Shown here one piece after another: positions 1 to 8,089 of a DNA stretch of 55,191 nucleotides. The notes beneath the pieces were generated by a model, which did not search any database, had not been told where the DNA came from, and was given only the letters and a program-made list of their open reading frames with translations. Origin of the DNA: Nitrospirota bacterium (GTDB lineage Bacteria > Nitrospirota > Nitrospiria > SBBL01 > JAADHI01); NCBI GenBank assembly GCA_029261195.1, contig JAJDBU010000038.1:1-55191 (forward strand). Direction: 5' to 3'. Numbering within the stretch: position 1 is the first letter of the stretch; every line of letters starts with the position of its first letter. The translations under genes were made by a program, and so were the position numbers.

Positions 1-1
1 T

Positions 2-124
2 TATAGGACAAAAGATGCCGCTTATGTGCTTCCGAGTGACATGAGTGAAGGATCAGATCAGAAAAACGTGAGAAATTTTTCTCACGAAATCGCTGTGCTC
101 CTTCTGAGGGGTAAGCGGGCCTGA
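2..124 (+). CDS. Possible C-terminal end of an upstream gene (partial)
   Basis: An open frame enters from the left edge and ends at TGA 122-124, giving about 40 residues ending in LLLRGKRA. I do not recognise it. Its position just before a CPBP protease of the type sometimes found in exosortase/EPS loci makes a C-terminus from such a locus conceivable, but the match is only by feel. A perfect 9-bp inverted repeat lies inside the frame at 67-86, which would be unusual in a coding sequence, so the open frame may be chance. Confidence 0.25.
   Translation, partial: YRTKDAAYVLPSDMSEGSDQKNVRNFSHEIAVLLLRGKRA
67..86. repeat. Perfect 9-bp inverted repeat
   Basis: CGTGAGAAA at 67-75 and its exact complement TTTCTCACG at 78-86 are separated by two bases. 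The 2-base loop means the real hairpin would open at least one more pair. There is no long T tract after it, so it is not a textbook terminator. It could be an operator, or a coincidence inside the partial gene at 2-124. Confidence 0.4.
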
Positions 125-174
125 CTTTTTCAGCAAGCCCTAGTTACAAAGTTTAATCTTAGATCTAGCCACTC

Positions 175-903
175 TTGATTGATTTTCAAAAAATAAAACG
201 CCTAGCTTCGGGGTACATCAACACGCCTGTCTTTCCTCGCGTGCTTCCCTTTGCCTGCTTCATGGCCTTTATTGCTATTCAGGGGTTCTTTTCTCCGGGA
301 GGGTTTTTTGAGTCGGAGCAGATCATTTTCTGGCTCTACCCGATGAGAACCCTTCTGGTGGCGGGGGTACTTATTCCGTGCTTTCGGAGCTATTCCGAAC
401 TACAAGAAAAACCCTTTGTAAACGCTGGGGAATTGGCGTTTTCTGTCTGTGTAGGCATTCTGGTTTATCTTGCCTGGTTGCAAATGGATTGGCCCTGGGC
501 CATACAGGGCGATGGAGGCGCAGGCTATAATCCATTTAAAAGAGAGGGCAGCACAGGCTACTTTCTGGCCGCAGTTCGTTTGATCAGTGTGTCAGTGGTC
601 GTTCCAATTATGGAAGAAATTTTTTGGCGGTCCTTTCTAATTCGTTATATCATCTCACCTGATTTTACTTCCATCCCTTTGGGGAAATTCACGACCCAAT
701 CCTTCCTCATTTCAGCCGCACTCTTCGGGGCGGAACATCATCTCTGGTTGGCAGGCCTCATGGCGGGTGCGGTCTATAACCTGCTTCTCTACAAAACGGG
801 TCGCATATGGCCCTGCATTCTTGCACATGGCACAACTAATTTTTTATTAGGCCCTTCATGTTCTCATCACAGAGGATTGGGTCTGGTGGTAGGGCTCTGC
901 TAA
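175..903 (+). CDS. CPBP-family intramembrane protease, 3' end frameshifted
   Basis: Predicted polytopic inner-membrane protease of the CPBP (CAAX protease/Abi) family. The three family motifs are present: EExxxR at residues 147-152, FxxxH at about 184-188 and HxxxN at 218-222. It resembles the CPBP subgroup linked to exosortase/exopolysaccharide loci, though no exosortase lies in this window. The frame opens right after a TAG at 166-168, so the first possible start is TTG 175, with no clear ribosome binding site; a later start such as ATG 262 is possible. After residue 226 the reading frame gives an unlikely tail. The next frame gives LHVLITEDWVWW and a stop at 890-892, which looks like a natural family ending. 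One extra C in the CCC run at 852-854 would explain this. It is either a real frameshift or a base-call error. Confidence 0.75.
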   Translation: MIDFQKIKRLASGYINTPVFPRVLPFACFMAFIAIQGFFSPGGFFESEQIIFWLYPMRTLLVAGVLIPCFRSYSELQEKPFVNAGELAFSVCVGILVYLAWLQMDWPWAIQGDGGAGYNPFKREGSTGYFLAAVRLISVSVVVPIMEEIFWRSFLIRYIISPDFTSIPLGKFTTQSFLISAALFGAEHHLWLAGLMAGAVYNLLLYKTGRIWPCILAHGTTNFLLGPSCSHHRGLGLVVGLC

Positions 904-948
904 AAAATAACCGGGATAAGTTGCAAATGATCGTGATAAACTCGTGTA

Positions 949-1596
949 TTATTTTAATAGGATTTTTATATCCGTCTTCGCTTTGATTCTTTGCAGATAT
1001 TCCGCTTTCTTTTCGGACTCTTTTTTTGTGATTAAAAGGGTTTCGATCCACTCATTCACTTCTGACAAAGTGCGTCCTGCAAATAAATCGGGGTGTTCCC
1101 GAAAATAGCCCTCAATTACTTTTGGACTGATAAAGATAAAACCTTTAATTCGTTCGTCTAAGAGCTGCTCGACCCAGAGATATTCTCGGATTTCTTCCTC
1201 TAGCTCCGACTCAATCAAACCGGTCTGATGAAGCGCATCCCCAAATGCCCCGTCGTTTTCAAAATGCTGTCGGATTTTTTTCAGCCTTCCTTTGACGGCA
1301 TCAATCGTCGGTTTTTCCAGGATAAAACGTCTCGCTTCATGGCGGAGGAGGCGCTGATGGATGACCTGTGTTAAATATTGTGAGAGATCAGACTTCTCTT
1401 CTGGAGGAGCGAAGAAAAGCCGGTAACGCTCCAGATCGGAGTAGAAGATAAGCTCACGAATCGGTTCGCGGGCAATGATCGTGACAATTGCGGCGATCCC
1501 CTCAACAATCTGCTCGTCTGATGGTGGAAGCTGCTCAGCCGCTATGGGAGAGGGAATGGAAACAAAGAGCATCAATGAAACGAGCACTGCAATCAT
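949..1596 (-). CDS. SurA_N-like periplasmic protein without a PPIase domain
   Basis: Predicted exported protein of 215 residues from the preferred start at ATG 1596. This start gives a compact signal peptide (MIAVLVSLMLFVS... cut near AAE), whereas the longer frame to 1638 would add a polar extension and overlap the RDD gene. The mature part is helical and charged and resembles the N-terminal peptide-binding region of SurA-type chaperones (IARE/ISDLERY-like start, then a long helical bundle). No parvulin PPIase domain follows. It is the last gene of the chaperone operon, 11 bp after the RDD gene. A role in envelope protein folding is inferred from fold resemblance and context. It could also be a lineage-specific periplasmic protein. 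Confidence 0.6.
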   Translation of the reverse strand: MIAVLVSLMLFVSIPSPIAAEQLPPSDEQIVEGIAAIVTIIAREPIRELIFYSDLERYRLFFAPPEEKSDLSQYLTQVIHQRLLRHEARRFILEKPTIDAVKGRLKKIRQHFENDGAFGDALHQTGLIESELEEEIREYLWVEQLLDERIKGFIFISPKVIEGYFREHPDLFAGRTLSEVNEWIETLLITKKESEKKAEYLQRIKAKTDIKILLK

Positions 1597-1607
1597 AGGA
1601 ACATTCT

Positions 1608-2120
1608 CTAAGGAGCCAAAAGAACTTGTGTGCCGCATAGAAGGTCATGCAAGGCACGCTTTTTCCGCCCGAAAAATGTGAGCAGGAATCCAATGCCAAA
1701 GAAGGATGCCGAGATGTAAAGCCCGAGTGACCGGAAAAAAGCTTGCGGGGGAGAGGGAGAGCCAAGTGAATCGTTAACGACAATAATTCGAAGCGTCATC
1801 TTTCCCGGGGTCTGCCCACAGTGCGTATGAAAGAAGCTAAAGTACCCGAGTTGAATGAAAAAGAGGCTGCACAGCGAAATGGCACTGACGTCTGAGAGGT
1901 CAATAGTATCCAGTCCGTTCGAACCCGCCGCAGACAACAGGCCTGTCATGCCCGCAAACATGAAAAACTGAAAAAGTATTCCGATGATAGCGGTGTCGAT
2001 TAGGGCGGCAATGGCACGGCGGATAAAACCGGCTGGCCGGGAAACCCCATTTACTTCGTTGGAAGGTGACTCAAAGGACTCGTAGTCTTCAGTCCTCTGA
2101 TCGCTTATTAGCGTTTTCAT
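1608..2120 (-). CDS. RDD family membrane protein
   Basis: Small inner-membrane protein of 170 residues with an RDD-type signature: an Arg-rich entry (residues 30-36, AGFIRRAIA) followed by LIDTAI, which opens the first membrane helix. Two further hydrophobic segments lie near residues 75-100 and 130-155, with the conserved GQTPGKMTLRI motif between them and an RSLGLY turn before the last helix. The function of the family is poorly defined; membrane transport or homeostasis roles have been suggested. The start overlaps the end of rsmE by 32 bp, which suggests translational coupling in the chaperone operon. Confidence 0.85.
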   Translation of the reverse strand: MKTLISDQRTEDYESFESPSNEVNGVSRPAGFIRRAIAALIDTAIIGILFQFFMFAGMTGLLSAAGSNGLDTIDLSDVSAISLCSLFFIQLGYFSFFHTHCGQTPGKMTLRIIVVNDSLGSPSPPQAFFRSLGLYISASFFGIGFLLTFFGRKKRALHDLLCGTQVLLAP

Positions 2121-2868
2121 TTTTCATCTCATAGTGCACAATGGCCAAGGCGGCAAGGGCGGCTGTTTCTGCACGGAGGATTTGCTCCCCCAGAGAAACC
2201 GGGAGAAAACCGGCCTTAAGGGCTTCACACACCTCGCTTGGTTCCCATCCCCCTTCGGGTCCGATCAAAAGTATTCCTGCCTCGGGTGATTGTACAATTT
2301 CCAGTCTGATTTTGTCTCCGCTGGGTTCAGCGGGGGTTCTTTCTGAAAAGATAAATCGAAAACATTCAGAAGGCAATCCTGAAACGGACTCCGACAGAAA
2401 GTCTCTCAACTCAATCGGTGCATCAATTTGAGGCAGTGACCAACGGCAGGACTGTTGGGAAGCCTCGGTCATAATTTTCAGCCAGCGTGATTGTTGATGC
2501 GCCAAGCGCTCAGGACGGACACGAACAACGGTGCGTTCGGTGATGAGGGGGGTGAGTCTCGCCACGCCGAGTTCGGTCGCCTTTTGCACGACCCAGTCCA
2601 TTTTTTCCCCCTTCAACATCCCGACGGCAAGGTGAAGCTTCCCGAGTTGTTTGGCTGGGGGGGACACTTCTGATTCGATTTCGAGCCTAAATGGGTCCGG
2701 GTAGGAAGCGCTCACCCGACACAGGTAGCGCTTCGGTTGTTCATCGACCAGGGTAAGAGATTCGCCAACCTTCAGGCGAAGGACATCACGGAGATGGTGG
2801 ACAAGATCCGTCTCGAGTGTGACCTGCTTATCGTCAATTTGATCGGAGCGAATAAAATAGACGGGCAT
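2089..2868 (-). CDS. rsmE: 16S rRNA m3U1498 methyltransferase RsmE
   Basis: SPOUT-class methyltransferase that modifies U1498 of 16S rRNA with S-adenosylmethionine. The 259-residue length is typical. The C-terminal SAM-binding knot is clear from LLIGPEGGWEPSE (near residue 200) and LGEQILRAETAALAAL (near 226-241), the two diagnostic motifs. The N-terminal PUA-like RNA-binding part includes VHHLRDVLRLKVGE. It follows dnaJ by 31 bp and overlaps the RDD gene. The rsmE gene lies next to dnaJ in many bacteria, which supports the call. Confidence 0.95.
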   Translation of the reverse strand: MPVYFIRSDQIDDKQVTLETDLVHHLRDVLRLKVGESLTLVDEQPKRYLCRVSASYPDPFRLEIESEVSPPAKQLGKLHLAVGMLKGEKMDWVVQKATELGVARLTPLITERTVVRVRPERLAHQQSRWLKIMTEASQQSCRWSLPQIDAPIELRDFLSESVSGLPSECFRFIFSERTPAEPSGDKIRLEIVQSPEAGILLIGPEGGWEPSEVCEALKAGFLPVSLGEQILRAETAALAALAIVHYEMKNENANKRSED

Positions 2869-2899
2869 TTTTCGTCCAAGCTAAACTCTGCAAGCGGGA

Positions 2900-4003
2900 C
2901 TACTCAAATATCCCTTTGACTTTCCCTAAGAGTGACCCTGAGTCAGAATCTACTTCTTCGCCGCTCTCTTTGGCATAGGCTTCCAGGATTTCCCGTTGAT
3001 TGTTGTTCAGTTTTGTCGGAATCGTGATGCGTATCGTGACAAGCTGATCTCCAAGCCCATAGCCACGCACATTCGGAAAGCCAATCCCTTTGAGGCGAAG
3101 GGTTTTCCCATCCTGTGTACCGGGAGGAATTTTTAAAGAGGTTTCCCCTTTGATGGTCGGCACATCAATTTTTCCACCCAGGGTGGCCTTAACGAAACTG
3201 ACGGGAGCCTCATAGAGAATGTGATCGCCGTCCCGGGTAAACTGGGCGTGGTCTTTCACGGTTAAGACAACGTAAAGGTCTCCGGGAGGGCCGCCGTTGA
3301 CACCCATCTCTCCTTCACCCGAAACACGAAGCCGCGTGCCGGTATCAACCCCGGGAGGCACTCGGACCGAAATGGTCTTTTCTTTCTCTTTATAACCTTG
3401 TCCTCGGCAGGAGGGGCAAGGGTTCGCAATCATTTTTCCTGAGCCGTGACAGGTGCTACATGTCCGACTGACCGTAAAAAATCCCTGCTGGAAGCGGACC
3501 TGGCCGGCACCGTTACAGGTGTTGCAGCGCTTTGTTGCGCCCCCTTTTGCGCCGGTACCCTTACATTGATCACAGGATTCAGGCCGTCTAAGGCGGATCT
3601 TGCCTTCCTTGCCGAATATCGCCTCCTCAAAGGTGACGGTCATGTTGTAGCGTAGATCGTTTCCAGCCTGTGCGCGTTGCCCACCTCCGCCAGGCTGTCC
3701 GCCAAAAAACTCCTCGAAGATATCTCCGAAGACATCGGAAAAACCACCCGGGCCACCTTGTCCTGGAGCACCCGCACCGACACCGGCATGGCCGAACTGA
3801 TCATAGCGCTGCCGCTTTCCAGCGTCGCTCAGAACGCTGTAGGCCTCGTTGGCCTCCTTAAAGGCCGCCTCTGACTGCTTATCTCCAGCGTTTCGATCGG
3901 GATGGTACTTGAGCGCAAGCTTCCGGTAGGCTTTTTTGAGTTCATCTGCCGAGGCACTTCGCCCGACACCGAGGGTTTCGTAGTAGTCTCTCTGACTTGC
4001 CAT
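2900..4003 (-). CDS. dnaJ: Chaperone protein DnaJ
   Basis: Type I Hsp40 co-chaperone of 367 residues that delivers substrates to DnaK and stimulates its ATPase. Domains in order: J domain (1-70) with the essential HPD at 34-36; Gly/Phe-rich linker (about 72-105, with [13 protein letters not shown]); zinc-finger domain with four CxxCxGxG repeats (about 140-205: [32 protein letters not shown]); then the two C-terminal beta-barrel substrate domains. The start is preceded by an AAGGAA-type ribosome binding site that sits directly after a long hairpin (4021-4056). It follows dnaK in the same operon. Confidence 0.97.
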   Translation of the reverse strand: MASQRDYYETLGVGRSASADELKKAYRKLALKYHPDRNAGDKQSEAAFKEANEAYSVLSDAGKRQRYDQFGHAGVGAGAPGQGGPGGFSDVFGDIFEEFFGGQPGGGGQRAQAGNDLRYNMTVTFEEAIFGKEGKIRLRRPESCDQCKGTGAKGGATKRCNTCNGAGQVRFQQGFFTVSRTCSTCHGSGKMIANPCPSCRGQGYKEKEKTISVRVPPGVDTGTRLRVSGEGEMGVNGGPPGDLYVVLTVKDHAQFTRDGDHILYEAPVSFVKATLGGKIDVPTIKGETSLKIPPGTQDGKTLRLKGIGFPNVRGYGLGDQLVTIRITIPTKLNNNQREILEAYAKESGEEVDSDSGSLLGKVKGIFE

Positions 4004-4020
4004 GCATATTCCTTAAACGA

Positions 4021-4056
4021 AGGATGCCGTTGCCAGCACACTGACAACGGCATCCT
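4021..4056 (-). other. 12-bp perfect hairpin between dnaK and dnaJ
   Basis: AGGATGCCGTTG at 4021-4032 is exactly complementary to CAACGGCATCCT at 4045-4056, with a 12-base loop. In the operon mRNA it lies between the dnaK stop and the dnaJ ribosome binding site and ends about 17 bases before the dnaJ ATG. No T tract follows on the transcribed strand, so simple termination is unlikely. An RNA-processing or stabilising element that sets the DnaK:DnaJ ratio is more likely. Confidence 0.7.
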
Positions 4057-4068
4057 GAAACCGCTTAC

Positions 4069-6012
4069 TTATTTCTTATCTGTTTCCTCAAACTCGGCAT
4101 CGACCACTGTTTCACTCGCTTTTGCCGAATCGCCTTTGCCGGCACGCCCATCTGCCGAACCTGCGCTGGCATCAGGTCCAGGGCCGCCGGTTGTCGCCTG
4201 ATCTTCAGCTGTTTTTTTGTACATTTCTTCGGCTAGCTTATGGGACACTTTGGAGAGTGCATCCAGAGCGGCTTTAATGGCATCGATATCTTCCGAGCCG
4301 ACCAGTTTTTTGCATTTTTCGAGTTCTGTTTCGACCGCAGTCTTTTCCTCCTCGGAGATTTTGTCTCCGAAATCTTTCAATGATTTTTCTGTTGAATAGA
4401 TCAGGTTGTCGGCCTCGTTTCGGGTCTCGACTAGGGCTTTCTTCTTCTTATCTTCGTCGGCATGTGCTTCGCCTTCTTTGACAAACCGGTCGATCTCTTC
4501 GTCACTCAAACCGCTGGACGCTGTGATCCGAATCGACTGCTCTTTTTGAGTTGCCAAATCTTTTGCAGCGACATGGACGATGCCATTGGCATCAATATCA
4601 AATGTCACTTCGATCTGAGGCACACCGCGCGGTGCAGGCGGAATACCGACGAGGTCAAACTGGCCCAACAGTTTGTTGTCTGCCGAGAGTTCTCTCTCTC
4701 CTTGGCCGACCCGAATGGTGACGGCATTCTGGTTGTCTGCCGCAGTCGAAAAGGTTTGACTTTTCTTGCTTGGGATGGTGGTGTTCCGGTCGATGATCCG
4801 GCTGAAAACGCCTCCAAGGGTCTCAATCCCGAGTGAAAGGGGAGTGACATCCAGTAGGAGTACATCTTTCACATCTCCTTTTAAGACAGCCCCTTGAATT
4901 GCAGCGCCGATGGCAACCACCTCATCCGGATTGACGCCCTTGTGGGGCTCCTTTTTAAAGAAGGCCTTAACCACCTCCTGGACCTTCGGCATCCGGGTCA
5001 TGCCGCCGACCAGAACCACCTCGTTAATTTCACTGGCGTCGAGATCGGCATCGGCAAGCGCTTTTCGGCAGGGTTCGATGGATCGATTGATGAGGTCTTC
5101 GACCAACTGCTCCAGTTTTGCCCGAGTCAGTTTGATCGCAAGATGCTTCGGACCCGAGACGTCCGCCGTAATAAAGGGCAGATTGACCTCTGTCTCTTGT
5201 GAAGAGGAGAGTTCGATCTTTGCCTTTTCGGCCGCCTCTTTCAAACGTTGCAGGGCCATCTTGTCCTTTTTGAGGTCAATGGCGTTTTCTTTCCTAAACT
5301 CGTCGGCAAGCCAGTCGAGAATGGTGAGATCAAAGTCATCGCCGCCAAGATAGGTGTCGCCGTTGGTCGATTTGACTTCGAAAACGCCGCCCCCGATTTC
5401 CAGAATTGAAATATCAAAGGTTCCCCCTCCAAGATCGTAGACGGCGATCTTCTGATCCGCCTTTTTGTCGAGACCGTAGGCGAGCGCCGCTGCCGTCGGT
5501 TCGTTGATAATGCGTAAGACCTTCAGACCTGCAATCGCTCCCGCATCTTTCGTCGCCTGCCGTTCACTGTCGTCAAAATAGGCGGGCACAGTGATCACGG
5601 CTTCCGTCACTTTTTCACCGAGATACTCTTCAGCATCCTGGCGAAGCTTCTGAAGGATCATGGCCGAGACTTCAGGAGGGCTGTATTTTTTTCCCTGGAT
5701 TTCAACATGGGCATCTCCGTTTTCCGATGCCACTATAGGGTAGGGGAGACGCCCCATCGCATTCTGAACAACGGGAGAGTCCATCTTCCGTCCCATGAGC
5801 CGCTTAATTGAAAAGACGGTGTTGGTCGGGTTGGTCACGGCCTGTCGTCGAGCGATTAAACCGACCAAGCGTTCACCCTTGTCTGAAATGGCTGCGACAG
5901 AGGGGGTGGTTCGATTGCCTTCCGCATTCGAGATCACCTCCGGATCTCCGCCTGAAACAACTGCCATGCAAGAGAAGGTGGTGCCTAAATCAATTCCGAT
6001 TACTTTTCCCAT
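4069..6012 (-). CDS. dnaK: Chaperone protein DnaK (Hsp70)
   Basis: Cytosolic ATP-dependent chaperone of 647 residues. The N-terminal ATPase domain begins with [13 protein letters not shown] and contains the [14 protein letters not shown] phosphate-binding motif (near 193-206) and [10 protein letters not shown] (near 333). The substrate-binding domain starts after the [14 protein letters not shown] linker (near 385) and is followed by a helical lid and an acidic tail ending in EFEETDKK. It lies between grpE and dnaJ. The start has a strong AAAGGAGGAA ribosome binding site a few bases upstream. No CIRCE repeat or hrcA gene was seen, so heat-shock control, if present, would run through a sigma factor or another repressor. 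Confidence 0.98.
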   Translation of the reverse strand: MGKVIGIDLGTTFSCMAVVSGGDPEVISNAEGNRTTPSVAAISDKGERLVGLIARRQAVTNPTNTVFSIKRLMGRKMDSPVVQNAMGRLPYPIVASENGDAHVEIQGKKYSPPEVSAMILQKLRQDAEEYLGEKVTEAVITVPAYFDDSERQATKDAGAIAGLKVLRIINEPTAAALAYGLDKKADQKIAVYDLGGGTFDISILEIGGGVFEVKSTNGDTYLGGDDFDLTILDWLADEFRKENAIDLKKDKMALQRLKEAAEKAKIELSSSQETEVNLPFITADVSGPKHLAIKLTRAKLEQLVEDLINRSIEPCRKALADADLDASEINEVVLVGGMTRMPKVQEVVKAFFKKEPHKGVNPDEVVAIGAAIQGAVLKGDVKDVLLLDVTPLSLGIETLGGVFSRIIDRNTTIPSKKSQTFSTAADNQNAVTIRVGQGERELSADNKLLGQFDLVGIPPAPRGVPQIEVTFDIDANGIVHVAAKDLATQKEQSIRITASSGLSDEEIDRFVKEGEAHADEDKKKKALVETRNEADNLIYSTEKSLKDFGDKISEEEKTAVETELEKCKKLVGSEDIDAIKAALDALSKVSHKLAEEMYKKTAEDQATTGGPGPDASAGSADGRAGKGDSAKASETVVDAEFEETDKK

Positions 6013-6065
6013 GTGTTCCTCCTTTAATAGCGCTTTAATAAGAAATTCAAAAAATGTGTTGTGTT

Positions 6066-6088
6066 TAAAGACTGTCTCAATGTCTTTA
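6066..6088 (-). other. Hairpin between grpE and dnaK
   Basis: TAAAGAC at 6066-6072 pairs with GTCTTTA at 6082-6088 around a 9-base loop, in the 86-bp gap between the grpE stop and the dnaK start. There is no T tract. Like the dnaK-dnaJ hairpin it could be an RNA processing or stability element, but the stem is short and AT-rich. Confidence 0.35.
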
Positions 6089-6098
6089 TAAACTTGTC

Positions 6099-6716
6099 CT
6101 AAGCCTCTGTTTTGTCTTCCCGGGTTTCAGTCATTTTCGGGTCGGCCTTTTTTGCAACAATCACCAGAGAAGGCCGAATCACACGATCTTTCAGAAAATA
6201 GCCTTTCTGAGCTTCTGAAACGACTGAACCTTCCTCAACAGTAGAACTTTCTTCAATATCTGCCTGCCCGACTGATTGATGGATGCTTGGATCGAAAGGC
6301 TGATTCAGGCATTCAATGGGTCGTACCCCGAACTTGTCGAGCGCGGAAAGGAACTGCTTCTGGATCATGGCAAGCCCTTCTAGCATCTTTTCAAAATCCC
6401 GGGTTTCTTTAGAATGGATTACTGCCCGTTCCAGGTTATCGATGACAGGAAGCATCTCTTCCAGAATGCGCTCATTTGCAAATTTCGCTAAGTCAGCCTT
6501 CTCTTTCTGTGTCCGTTTTTTATAGTTTTCAAAGTCGGCCAGGGTGCGAAGATAGCGATCATGGTTCTCCTTGGCCTCCTGCTCAAATTTGTCGGCCTCT
6601 ACTTCCTCCTCAAGCACCGTCGATTCCAGAGTCTCTAAGTCCGCCTGCTCGGTAGTTGGTTCCGGTTCCAGAACTTTTTCCGGTGTCTCTTCTTGTGTTT
6701 CTTTGTTCTTGGCCAA
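6099..6716 (-). CDS. grpE: Nucleotide exchange factor GrpE
   Basis: Cytosolic nucleotide exchange factor for DnaK, 205 residues. An acidic disordered N-terminus (1-50) is followed by a long coiled coil with [20 protein letters not shown] (near 54-73) and the family signature region, then a C-terminal beta domain with [10 protein letters not shown] and [19 protein letters not shown]. The start is TTG at 6716, chosen because AAGGAGGA lies four bases upstream. It is 45 bp after coaX and 86 bp before dnaK, so all are probably cotranscribed. Confidence 0.96.
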   Translation of the reverse strand: MAKNKETQEETPEKVLEPEPTTEQADLETLESTVLEEEVEADKFEQEAKENHDRYLRTLADFENYKKRTQKEKADLAKFANERILEEMLPVIDNLERAVIHSKETRDFEKMLEGLAMIQKQFLSALDKFGVRPIECLNQPFDPSIHQSVGQADIEESSTVEEGSVVSEAQKGYFLKDRVIRPSLVIVAKKADPKMTETREDKTEA

Positions 6717-6761
6717 GACTTCCTCCTTGAAAATTGAACGTTGTTCCCAATGACCTACCTC

Positions 6762-7541
6762 TTAATTTCCATAATCAGAGGCGTTCATTCCGTAGATAAT
6801 CATGAGACCTTCTAAAGTCAAGGTCGGTCTAATCTTTGAAATCGATTTGCAATCGCCTGCAACAAGCTCGGCAAGGCCACCGGTTGCGACAACCAATGTT
6901 TTGCCTCCGATTTCAAGGTGAATGCGTTCCACAATTTCGTTGATGAGTCCGACGGTTCCGAAAAAGATGCCCGACTGCATACTTCCTACAGTATCGCTCC
7001 CGATGACCTGTGTAGGTCGTTTTAATGCCACTTCCGGTAGTTTCGCAGCACGTTGTACGAGGGCTTCGGCTGAAAGCGCCATGCCGGGCGCGATGGCTCC
7101 ACCCAGGTAGGCTCCCGTTTCAGAGACAACACAGAAAGTCGTTGCTGTACCGAGATCGACGATAAGGACCGGGCCGCCATAGAGGTGATAGGCTGCCGCC
7201 GCATTGACTATCCGGTCTGACCCGACCTCTTTAGGATGCTTATATTGAATCGTCAGTCCGGTTTTGAGTACATCGCTAACAGTCATCGGATTGCGGTCAA
7301 AGTATCGTTGCGACATCTCTTGAAAGAGGGGGGTAAGGGCTGGGACGACGCTTGAGAGGATGACGCCTGTAATTTGTTCGGCAGAGATTTCTCGCCCCTT
7401 CAGAAGGCTGCACAATAATATGCCGTATTCGTCGGATGATTTATGCAGATCACTTGCAATACGCCAGGTTCCGACGAGGCTTTTCCCCTTAAAGATGCCG
7501 AAAACCACATCACTGTTTCCAATATCGATGACTAAGAGCAT
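6762..7541 (-). CDS. coaX: Type III pantothenate kinase
   Basis: Phosphorylates pantothenate in the first step of coenzyme A synthesis; an ASKHA-fold enzyme of 259 residues. The N-terminus has the phosphate-binding IDIGNS motif (residues 5-10), then KEVGSDRIVNAAAAYHLYG near 105-123 and the second nucleotide motif IVDLGTATTFCV (near 127-138). GGAIAPGM lies near 153-160. A strong TAAGGAGGAAAAA ribosome binding site precedes the ATG. It appears to be the first gene of the chaperone operon, downstream of a promoter-like sequence at 7614-7643. The pairing with grpE is unusual, since hrcA more often sits there. Confidence 0.95.
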   Translation of the reverse strand: MLLVIDIGNSDVVFGIFKGKSLVGTWRIASDLHKSSDEYGILLCSLLKGREISAEQITGVILSSVVPALTPLFQEMSQRYFDRNPMTVSDVLKTGLTIQYKHPKEVGSDRIVNAAAAYHLYGGPVLIVDLGTATTFCVVSETGAYLGGAIAPGMALSAEALVQRAAKLPEVALKRPTQVIGSDTVGSMQSGIFFGTVGLINEIVERIHLEIGGKTLVVATGGLAELVAGDCKSISKIRPTLTLEGLMIIYGMNASDYGN

Positions 7542-7562
7542 GACTGATTTTTCCTCCTTATA

Positions 7563-7574
7563 AGAATCGATTCT
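7563..7574. promoter_or_regulatory. 12-bp perfect palindrome upstream of coaX
   Basis: AGAATCGATTCT is a perfect palindrome located between the proposed coaX promoter and the coaX ribosome binding site. It would lie in the 5' leader of the chaperone operon, where a repressor could act. No known operator consensus is matched. Confidence 0.3.
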
Positions 7575-7613
7575 CTTAAGGATGACTCCAGAACGACTTA
7601 AATTCCCGGCGAT

Positions 7614-7643
7614 ATTCTATCTTTACCATCAAAGCCTTGTAAA
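7614..7643 (-). promoter_or_regulatory. Candidate sigma-70-type promoter for coaX-grpE-dnaK-dnaJ
   Basis: On the minus strand, TTTACA (7638-7643) and TAGAAT (7614-7619) are separated by 18 bp, about 70 bp upstream of the coaX start. I saw no sigma-32-like CTTGAAA/CCCCAT pair. This is consensus matching by eye only. Confidence 0.4.
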
Positions 7644-7713
7644 TATTGCAATCACTCGCAGGATACGAATTAAGCCTAAATCGACCTTGATGAAAAATAC
7701 GGCGGGCTCAAGA

Positions 7714-7734
7714 CTAGAAAGTGGGCCAATTTTA
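7714..7734 (+). repeat. Dispersed 20-21-mer, copy 1
   Basis: CTAGAAAGTG followed by GGCCAATTTTA. A near-identical 20-mer occurs in the reverse orientation at 17169-17188, also in a non-coding gap. The pattern resembles the terminal repeats of IS21-family elements as I recall them, so these could be scars of such elements. No transposase gene is present. Confidence 0.45.
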
Positions 7735-7869
7735 CCGCCGCCGCAGTAGAGTACACCTAAGTCCGACAGACTCCTAGCATGAGTTGAATAGATCCGCACA
7801 GACTCACAAAACTCACAAAACTCCCACTTAAATACATACCAAAACGATTTAAAATCCGCCCGAGTTTTC

Positions 7870-7898
7870 TTGACACATTCGGGGTCCTATGATATCAA
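7870..7898 (+). promoter_or_regulatory. Candidate promoter for the TPR/ATPase unit
   Basis: TTGACA (7870-7875) and TATCAA (7893-7898) are separated by 17 bp. The predicted leader would be about 190 bases long and would contain the nested inverted repeats before the TPR gene. Consensus match only. Confidence 0.35.
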
Positions 7899-8030
7899 TT
7901 TTAGTAGCTCTGGAAGTCTGTCAAAGAAATAAGATCGTCACGAAATGGAGGTCAGCAGAGCCAGGTTAAGAGATTATTTGAAGCGAATAGCGGCGCTATT
8001 TAGCACAATTGATCTTAGAAACAGGCCTAT

Positions 8031-8070
8031 TTTTCCATCGAGATAGGTCTTATATCTTCTCGATAGACCC
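8031..8070 (+). repeat. Nested inverted repeats just before the TPR gene
   Basis: ATCGAGA (8037-8043) pairs perfectly with TCTCGAT (8058-8064). GGTCT (8046-8050) can alternatively pair with AGACC in the segment after 8064. ATAGGTCT can alternatively pair imperfectly with AGGCCTAT further upstream. The pairings are mutually exclusive and end immediately before the ribosome binding site, so they could form a leader switch. They may also be coincidental. Confidence 0.3.
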
Positions 8071-8089
8071 CTGAATGGAGGTCGTTTCC

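Larger units (their letters stand above)
7542..8074. other. 533-bp intergenic region between divergent transcription units
   Basis: It holds the leader and promoter of the coaX operon on the left (7563-7643) and the leader of the TPR gene on the right. In between lie an IS-end-like 21-mer (7714-7734), a short tandem CTCACAAAA repeat near 7802-7820, a promoter-like TTGACA-N17-TATCAA (7870-7898), and nested inverted repeats at 8031-8070. No credible coding sequence was seen. Confidence 0.6.

Noticed and set aside
1535-1783. 82-residue minus-strand frame over the RDD and SurA-like genes
   Set aside because: It is a shadow in another frame of two real genes.
6013-8074. CIRCE element or hrcA for the dnaK operon
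   Set aside because: A TTTAGCAC-like half site near 8000 has no GAGTGCTAA partner, and no hrcA-like protein is encoded in the window.
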